NCBI GenBank assembly: GCA_014382465.1
Contig: JACNJP010000217.1
Coordinates: 1-6,851 of the forward strand
Source of the DNA: Planctomycetota bacterium
Lineage (GTDB): Bacteria > Planctomycetota > UBA1135
Reading direction: 5' to 3'
DNA: 6,851 nucleotides
The first letter of the stretch is position 1. The number at the start of each line of letters is the position of its first letter. Of the stretch, positions 1 through 4,438 are shown piece by piece. A model generated the notes under the pieces. The model searched no databases, was not told the DNA's origin, and saw only the letters and a list, made by a program, of their open reading frames with translations. Position numbers and translations under genes: made by a program.

Positions 1-219
1 GAGTCGCAGATCAGCGGCCTGCAGCAAGGCGCCGCGGTGACGGTCAAGCCGGTCATCACCACCGACGGCGAGCTCAGCGGCACGCTGACAATCGAGGTCT
101 TCCCGCTGCCCGACAGCGCCCGCGGCCCCGAGAACCAGTACGCCGGCCTGGTCCACATGACCAGCCGCCACTCAGGCTGGGCCCCTGGAATGCGCGCCAA
201 GGTCGTGGTGGCCCGATGA
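1..219 (+). CDS. C-terminal end of a probable HlyD/RND-type periplasmic adaptor (5' truncated)
   Basis: The frame is open from base 1 to the TGA at 217-219, giving 72 C-terminal residues; the N-terminus lies outside the window. The visible part alternates beta-strand-like segments: GAAVTVKP, then a glycine-rich turn leading to GTLTIEVFPLPDS, then YAGLVHM, ending in GWAPGMRAKVVVAR. The pattern G-x-x-V-x-V, G-x-x-x-I, and a closing P-G-M-x-A-x-V-x-V is typical of the beta-barrel and membrane-proximal end of membrane-fusion (efflux adaptor) proteins, which link an inner-membrane pump or ABC exporter to the outer membrane in the periplasm. The diagnostic lipoyl and coiled-coil parts are not visible, so this rests on a short C-terminal signature. 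The internal GTG at 37 is not taken as the start because the frame is open and similar upstream of it. The stop overlaps the next start (ATGA), so the two genes are probably cotranscribed. An unrelated beta-sandwich protein remains possible. Confidence 0.5.
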   Translation, partial: ESQISGLQQGAAVTVKPVITTDGELSGTLTIEVFPLPDSARGPENQYAGLVHMTSRHSGWAPGMRAKVVVAR

Positions 220-1391
220 TCGCCTCCCTGCTCCTGGCAGCCGCCGCGCTGCCGCAGGGCGCCGCCCCGGCGCCGACCGCTCCTGATCCGGCCGCCCACC
301 TGAACCCGCCGCGCGCGGTGGCGATCCGCAAGGCGGTCGAGTGGCTGGTGGCCAACCAGCGCCCGAGCGGCGCCTGGGGCAGCCACCACTCGCCGCGGCC
401 GATCGAGGTGCTGTGTTCGGTGCCGGGCGGCCACCACGTCTTCCGCGTCGCCACCACGGCGCTGTGCGTGATGGCGCTCGACCGCAGCCCCTACCAGACC
501 GAGGCCAGCCGCGCCGCCGCCGACCGCGGTGTCGACCTGATCCTGGCCGAGCACGAGGTCAAGCGCGCCGACATGCTCGAGCACTACACCGTCTGGGCGC
601 TCGGCTACACCCTGCAGTGCCTGAGCGAGCGGCTGCTGGCCCAGCCCGACGACCCGCGCGCCGAGGAGATGGGTGCGGTCTGCCGCCGCATGATCGAGAA
701 GCTGGAGCTCTACCAGTGCCTCGACGGCGGCTGGGGCTACCTCAGCCTGCAGGAGCTCAAGACCTACAAGCCGTCCTTCACCTCGATGAGCTTCACCACC
801 GCCACCTGCCTGGTCGGGCTGGCGCGGGCCCGCGAGGCCGGCTTCGAGCTGCCGCCCGAGATGATCCGCAAGGCCGTCGACTCGGTCGACCGCTGCGAGA
901 CGGCCATGAAGTCCTTCACCTACGGCGAGCTGTGGCGCAAGGGCCGGCCCAACTCCCCCAGCGTCAACCACGCCAAGTCAGCCGCCTGCCGCGGGCCGGC
1001 CTGCCTGGAGTCGATCCTGCTGTTCGGCCGGGAACGCACCCACGAGGACGCCACCCGCGCCATGGACCGGCTGCTGGTCGACCACACGAAATTCCAGATC
1101 GCCTCGCTGCGACGGCCGATCCCGCACGAGTCGCACTACGCCATCTCGGGCTACTTCTACCTCTACGGCTACTACTACGCCGGGGTCTTCCAGCGCCGCC
1201 TGCCCGACGCCGACCGCCTGCGCTACGCCCCCTACCTCGAGAAGGCGGTCAACGTCTGCCGCCAGCCCGACGGCTCCTACTGGGATTACCCGCTCTACAG
1301 CTACCACAAGCCCTACGGCACCGCCTACGCCCTCCTCACGCTCTCCGAAGTCGACCAAATCCACCGCACGCTCGGCTCCCCAGGGAGCTGA
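216..1391 (+). CDS. Secreted prenyltransferase/squalene-oxidase repeat (alpha/alpha-toroid) protein
   Basis: This 391-residue protein starts at an ATG overlapping the upstream stop (ATGA). Residues 1-18 form a short hydrophobic leader ending in an Ala-rich stretch, without a basic n-region, consistent with export. The mature part carries QW-like repeats of the squalene cyclase/prenyltransferase fold: AVEWLVANQRPSGAWG (about 40-55), YQCLDGGWGYLSL (about 166-178) and CRQPDGSYWDYPLY (about 348-361). Helical segments such as FTSMSFTTATCLVGLARA (188-205) and the Tyr-rich HYAISGYFYLYGYYYAG (307-323) lie between them. No DxDD cyclase acid motif is visible, and the protein is much shorter than the 600-700 residues of squalene-hopene cyclases, so it is probably not a hopanoid cyclase. 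Proteins of this kind are common in Planctomycetota with unknown function. There are about ten cysteines, unusual for an exported protein. Only weak AAGG (199-202) or GGTGG (207-211) ribosome-binding candidates precede the start, so translational coupling is likely. The fold is fairly certain; the function is unknown. Confidence 0.85.
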   Translation: MIASLLLAAAALPQGAAPAPTAPDPAAHLNPPRAVAIRKAVEWLVANQRPSGAWGSHHSPRPIEVLCSVPGGHHVFRVATTALCVMALDRSPYQTEASRAAADRGVDLILAEHEVKRADMLEHYTVWALGYTLQCLSERLLAQPDDPRAEEMGAVCRRMIEKLELYQCLDGGWGYLSLQELKTYKPSFTSMSFTTATCLVGLARAREAGFELPPEMIRKAVDSVDRCETAMKSFTYGELWRKGRPNSPSVNHAKSAACRGPACLESILLFGRERTHEDATRAMDRLLVDHTKFQIASLRRPIPHESHYAISGYFYLYGYYYAGVFQRRLPDADRLRYAPYLEKAVNVCRQPDGSYWDYPLYSYHKPYGTAYALLTLSEVDQIHRTLGSPGS

Positions 1392-1393
1392 TT

Positions 1394-1544
1394 CCGTCTT
1401 TCCGGTCCTCCCTCCCCGACCCTCGACATTGGGTGCACTTTCTGCCCCGAACGGAAAGAGGAGCCGCGAAGCGGCTCCTCTTTCAGCGCGGGGCAGAAAG
1501 TGCACCCAATGTCGAGGGTCGGGGAGGGAGGACCGGAAAGACGG
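1394..1544. repeat. 151-bp near-perfect palindrome between convergent genes
   Basis: Bases 1394-1449 are an exact reverse complement of 1489-1544 (56 of 56 pairs, compared base by base). Inside, 1454-1467 pairs exactly with 1471-1484 (14 pairs) around a GAA loop at 1468-1470. The only interruption is a 4-by-4 internal loop (1450-1453 against 1485-1488) in which only C1452-G1486 could pair. The arms contain a nested GTGCAC palindrome at 1433-1438 and 1500-1505. The element starts 2 bases after the stop of the toroid gene and ends 1 base before the stop codon of the convergent sulfatase gene, so it accounts for almost the whole gap of 154 bases. No transposase-like open frame lies inside it. 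It could be a bidirectional terminator or insulator, a MITE/REP-like mobile palindrome, a structured-RNA source, or in the worst case an assembly fold-back artefact. The structure is certain; its role is not. Confidence 0.95.
1454..1484. terminator. Inner hairpin of the palindrome, possible bidirectional terminator core
   Basis: A 14-bp perfect stem (GAAAGAGGAGCCGC) closes on a GAA loop. It has the A-tract, GC-rich stem, T-tract layout of a bidirectional terminator and sits between two converging genes. The T-tract is only three bases and is followed by CAGCG, so as a classical intrinsic terminator it is weak. Neither end of the full 151-bp palindrome is followed by a T-run on either strand. 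The position argues for termination; the sequence supports it only partly. Confidence 0.4.
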
Positions 1545-1545
1545 C

Positions 1546-3390
1546 TCAACCGCCGGCTGGAGCGGCAGCGGCTGAGAGATCGGCCAGGGTCTTGGCGCGG
1601 AGCTTGGGGAAGTTGGGGGCGAGGCGGGCGGGAAAGAGCGGGGATTCGATGGGGATGGACTCGATGGCGCCGCGGTAGGGCGCGGCGAGGGCGTCGAGGT
1701 GGTCGAGGGCGTTCCAGGCTGCCAGGGCCAGCCAGGGGCCCTCGGCGGACGGGTGGCAGAGGGCGATCAGGGCGGGGATGGTGGCGGCGCGGTCCTCGTC
1801 GGTGCCGCGCAGGGCCAGAGCTTCGAGAGCGAGCACGCGGATGCTCGGGTCGGCGTGGGCGGCGAGGGCGCTGAGGTTGCGCAGGCTGGCCTCGTGCTCG
1901 TGGAGCAGCGAGATGACCCCCCACCAGCCGAGCACCGGGTCGTCCTCCTCGCCGGCGGCGGTGGCGAAGAGGTTGCGGTGCAGGAAGCCGCTGCTGCGGC
2001 CGAGCCGCCGCAGGATCTCCTCGAGCGGGTAGCGGCTGGCGTCGGCGCCGAGGGCGGCGGGCGGGGCGCCGCCGGCGAGAGCGTGCATCTGCGCCTCGGG
2101 CATCAGGCCGAGGTCGCGGGTCCGGAGCAGCCACCGCTCAAGCTCGGCGCGCAGGCGGCCGCGGGCGGCCTCGTGCGCCGGGGAGGACGCGAGGTTGCGG
2201 ATCTCGTCGGGATCCGTCTGCAGGTCGTAGAGCTCCTCGCGCGGCTTCGGCTCCCAGAAGCGGGCGAGATGGAGCGGCAGGCCGCCGGCGTCGTAGGCGG
2301 CGCGCCAGGCGCGAAAGGTCGGGGTCTGGCTCTCGTAGTCGACGAACTGCCCCTGCGGCAGGTGCGGCAGGTAATTGCGGATGTAGACGTAGCGGCCGTC
2401 GGTGACCGAGCGGACGAGGTCGAAGCGCTCGTCCATGCGGCCGCGGAAGCCGTGGAGGAAGTCCCCGGTCGGGCGGGTGTGCTCGCCGAGGAAGGCGTCG
2501 CCGTGCATCCACGCCGGCGGCTCGATCCCGGCCAGGCTGAGCACGGTCGGCGCGAAGTCGAGGAACTCGAGGAGCTGGTGGCTGAGGCCGCCGGGCGTCC
2601 AGTCGGGCGCGGCCAGGCCCCGCCACTTCGGCGGGATCCGCACGATCAGCGGCACCCGCAGGCCGGAGTCGTAGGGCCAGCGCTTGCAGCGGCTGAGGCC
2701 GGGGCCGTGGTCGCTGAAGAAGAAGACGATCGTGTCCTCGGCCAGGCCGTCGTCCTCCAGTTCGGCCAGCAGCCGCCCCACCCGGGCGTCGAGCTCGCTG
2801 ATCTGGTCGTGGTACTGGGCCCAGTCGCGGCGCACCTCGGGCAGGTCGGGGTGGAAGCCGGGCACGCGGACCTTCGCCGGGTCGTGGACCTGCTCGTGCG
2901 GCCGCTTGCGGACCTGGCTCTCGTGGGTGAGGGTGAAGTTGAAGACGGCGAAGAAGGGTTGTCCCTCGCCGCGCAGGCGCCAGTGGGCCTCGGCGCTCGA
3001 CTCGTCCCACACCCGGCCGGGCTGGACCAGGTTGTAGTCCTCCTTGCGGTTGTTGGCGCAGTAGTAGCCGGCCTGGCGCAGGAGCTGCGGGAAGAAGCGC
3101 AGCCACTCCGGCGGCTGCACCAGGGTGCGCATGTCCTGGGCGCCGAGGCTCGGCGGCCACACGCCGGTGATCAGCGCGGTGCGGGCCGGCGCGCACACCG
3201 GGGCATTGGACCAGACGCGTTCGAAGCGCATGCCCTGCGCCGCCAGCGCGTCCAGGTTGGGCGTGACGGCGTCCGGATCGCCGTAGCAGCCGAGCTGCGG
3301 CCCGTGGTCCTCGCTGGTGATCCACAGGATGTTGGGGCGCGCGGCCAGCTCCTGCGGCGCCAGCGGGATCGCCAGGAGCAGGGCGAGCAT
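1546..3390 (-). CDS. Secreted S1-type (Cys-type) sulfatase with C-terminal HEAT-like repeats
   Basis: This 614-residue protein hydrolyses a sulfate ester or sulfamate, by family. The sulfatase signature C-A-P-A-R is at 66-70 in NAPVCAPARTALITG; C66 would be converted to formylglycine by a separate maturation enzyme not seen here. Metal-site regions are WITSEDHG (23-30, a Glu-Asp in place of the common Asp-Asp) and FSDHG (225-229). KRWPYDSGLRVPLIVRIP (236-253) and ELYDLQTDPDEIRNLA (386-401) are further family landmarks. Residues 1-17 form a signal-peptide-like leader, MLALLLAIPLAPQELAA, supporting action outside the cytoplasm. About 480-570 contains helical repeats (PVLGWWGVISLL, ADPSIRVLALEALALRG) resembling HEAT repeats found behind some heparan-sulfamidase-like planctomycete sulfatases. 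The ATG at 3390 was chosen because it gives the leader, overlaps the upstream stop (TGATG) and has GGAG 11 bases upstream. The frame stays open further upstream, but only over the GH130 gene in another frame. The substrate cannot be read from sequence; the neighbours suggest a sulfated mannose-containing glycan. Confidence 0.93.
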   Translation of the reverse strand: MLALLLAIPLAPQELAARPNILWITSEDHGPQLGCYGDPDAVTPNLDALAAQGMRFERVWSNAPVCAPARTALITGVWPPSLGAQDMRTLVQPPEWLRFFPQLLRQAGYYCANNRKEDYNLVQPGRVWDESSAEAHWRLRGEGQPFFAVFNFTLTHESQVRKRPHEQVHDPAKVRVPGFHPDLPEVRRDWAQYHDQISELDARVGRLLAELEDDGLAEDTIVFFFSDHGPGLSRCKRWPYDSGLRVPLIVRIPPKWRGLAAPDWTPGGLSHQLLEFLDFAPTVLSLAGIEPPAWMHGDAFLGEHTRPTGDFLHGFRGRMDERFDLVRSVTDGRYVYIRNYLPHLPQGQFVDYESQTPTFRAWRAAYDAGGLPLHLARFWEPKPREELYDLQTDPDEIRNLASSPAHEAARGRLRAELERWLLRTRDLGLMPEAQMHALAGGAPPAALGADASRYPLEEILRRLGRSSGFLHRNLFATAAGEEDDPVLGWWGVISLLHEHEASLRNLSALAAHADPSIRVLALEALALRGTDEDRAATIPALIALCHPSAEGPWLALAAWNALDHLDALAAPYRGAIESIPIESPLFPARLAPNFPKLRAKTLADLSAAAAPAGG

Positions 3391-4370
3391 CACGCCGGCG
3401 GCTCCGGATCGCGGCAGGCGTCGATCAGCTCGGCGATGGTGGCGGTGGCCAGCCCGACGACGGTGTCGGCGGCGCCGTAGTAGACCCGCACCAGGGAGCC
3501 GGGCTCGGCGAAGCCGTCGGCGTCGACCCGGTCGACGATCATGCCGCTCGGGAAGACCACGTTGGGCACCTGGCCGGTCAGCTCCCAGGTCGCGCGCGGT
3601 TCGAGGACGTTGTTCCAGGTGCGCGCGAGGACCCGCGACGGGTCGTCGAGGTCGAGCAGCACCGCGCCCGCCTGGTAGACATTGGCGCTCTGGAAGTGGG
3701 TCGCGACGCCGTGGTAGAGGTGCAGCCAGCCGGCGCGGGTCTTGACCGGCGGCGGCCCGGAGCCGATGCGCTCGTCCCAGTAGCGCCAGCGGCCGCTCAT
3801 CACCGGCGCCACCGGCCGCCACGAGCGCAGATCGTCGGATTCGGCCAGCACGATGGTCTCGCCGGAGGTCGGGCCGCCGTCGAGGGCGGTGCGGTTGGGC
3901 CGCTCCAGCCGCAGCCAGCGCCCCCGCACCTGCTCCGGGAACAGCACGCCGTTGCGCGAGTCGCCGGCCGGGTCGAGGCCGATCAGCTCGAAGGACCGGA
4001 AGTCGGTGGTGGCGGCGACGCCGAGGCGGCAGGCGTCGTCGAGGTCGGCGGCGAAGACCGCGTAGCAGGTGTCGCCGACCACCGTCAGGCGGGGGTCGTA
4101 GACGTGGTGGATGCGCTCCCCCGCCTTCGCCAGGCCGTCGATCGTGATCGCGCGGGCCTCGACCTCGAAGCGCAGGCCGTCGGCGCTGCGGGCCGGCATC
4201 AGGAAGCTCTCGCGCGAGCGGCCCTGCACCCGCAGCAGCAGCCGGTCGCGGCCGAGGAAGCGGGCGGCGCCGGGGTTGAAGACCGAGCTCGGATCGAGCA
4301 GCCGCGGCGGCACGTCGGGCAGGTCGTCGCGGGTCAGGATCGGGTCGGGGTGTCGCTGCAGCGAGGCCAC
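3390..4370 (-). CDS. GH130 family mannoside phosphorylase-like protein
   Basis: This 326-residue protein matches glycoside hydrolase family 130, which mostly phosphorolyses beta-mannosides such as Man-beta-1,4-Glc or Man-beta-1,4-GlcNAc to mannose-1-phosphate, and forms a five-bladed beta-propeller. Landmarks in order are VFNPGAARFLGRDRLLLRVQ (30-49), SADGLRFE (62-69), VYDPRLT (90-96), LGVAATTDFRSF (116-127), RNGVLFPE (139-146), ERPNR (156-160), GPPPVKTRAGWLHLYHGV (205-222), GAVLLDLDDPSRVLART (235-251), PNVVFPSG (269-276) and YYGAADTVVGLATA (297-310). D92 in YDPR is the likely general acid. R139, N140, R157, K210 and H220 sit where basic and polar sugar/phosphate ligands are expected, favouring a phosphorylase over a hydrolase. 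There is no signal peptide, so it is probably cytoplasmic. The start is GTG: an in-frame TAG lies 9 bases upstream and no ATG fits. It is the first gene of the operon with the sulfatase. The family is secure; the exact linkage is open. Confidence 0.93.
   Translation of the reverse strand: MASLQRHPDPILTRDDLPDVPPRLLDPSSVFNPGAARFLGRDRLLLRVQGRSRESFLMPARSADGLRFEVEARAITIDGLAKAGERIHHVYDPRLTVVGDTCYAVFAADLDDACRLGVAATTDFRSFELIGLDPAGDSRNGVLFPEQVRGRWLRLERPNRTALDGGPTSGETIVLAESDDLRSWRPVAPVMSGRWRYWDERIGSGPPPVKTRAGWLHLYHGVATHFQSANVYQAGAVLLDLDDPSRVLARTWNNVLEPRATWELTGQVPNVVFPSGMIVDRVDADGFAEPGSLVRVYYGAADTVVGLATATIAELIDACRDPEPPA
3402..3405 (-). promoter_or_regulatory. Shine-Dalgarno candidate for the sulfatase gene
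   Basis: On the minus strand GGAG lies inside the 3' end of the GH130 gene, 11 bases before the sulfatase ATG. The spacing is at the long end. With the TGATG overlap it supports the 3390 start and translational coupling. Confidence 0.45.
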
Positions 4371-4376
4371 GGCGCC

Positions 4377-4382
4377 AGACTA
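4377..4382 (-). promoter_or_regulatory. Candidate -10 box (TAGTCT) for the GH130-sulfatase operon
   Basis: On the minus strand TAGTCT fits the TANNNT form of a -10 element and ends 6 bases before the GTG start. Transcription would then begin at or within a base or two of the start codon, giving a leaderless mRNA. No Shine-Dalgarno sequence lies in between. No clear -35 element is seen. The call rests on position and composition only. Confidence 0.35.
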
Positions 4383-4424
4383 ACGCCGAGCGCGCGGCCC
4401 GCGGCCCGCCGGGCGGAGCCCTGC

Positions 4425-4430
4425 TACAGT
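4425..4430 (+). promoter_or_regulatory. Candidate -10 box (TACAGT) for the GH38 gene
   Basis: TACAGT fits TANNNT and ends 8 bases before the ATG at 4439, the distance at which a transcript would start at or next to the start codon. The gap TCGCCGCC has no ribosome-binding motif. No convincing -35 element is seen upstream in the GC-rich block. Confidence 0.35.
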
Positions 4431-4438
4431 TCGCCGCC

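Larger units (their letters stand above)
4371..4438. promoter_or_regulatory. 68-bp divergent promoter region between the GH130 and GH38 genes
   Basis: This is the only gap between the two divergently oriented glycosidase genes and must hold the promoters of both unless transcription enters from elsewhere. Its centre is extremely GC-rich and contains an exact tandem 7-mer, GCGGCCC, at 4394-4400 and 4401-4407. That is followed by a small dyad, GCCC-GCC-GGGC, at 4404-4414. These could serve as a shared operator but are short enough to arise by chance at this base composition. The few A/T bases cluster at the two edges, next to the start codons, as TANNNT boxes. A GGAG at 4415-4418 is 20 bases from the GH38 ATG, too far to act as its ribosome-binding site. 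Confidence 0.6.

Noticed and set aside
1394..1544. Palindrome as a CRISPR unit, tRNA-like gene or insertion-sequence end pair
   Set aside because: There are no direct repeats with spacers, no cloverleaf with conserved tRNA bases, no transposase frame and no flanking target-site duplication: bases 1390-1393 and 1545-1548 do not match.
341..1678. 445-codon plus-strand frame over the toroid gene and through the palindrome
   Set aside because: It is an Arg/Ala/Pro-rich shadow in the +1 phase. Its apparent repeated segment (PNVEGRGG and similar) only reflects the palindrome arms.
1699..3480. 593-codon plus-strand frame opposite the sulfatase gene
   Set aside because: It is a Gly/Ala/Val/Glu-rich shadow without recognisable domains, antisense to a well-conserved sulfatase.
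4394..4414. Tandem GCGGCCC and small dyad in the divergent gap as an operator
   Set aside because: Seven-base and four-base repeats of G and C are expected by chance at this composition, so they are not listed as a separate feature.
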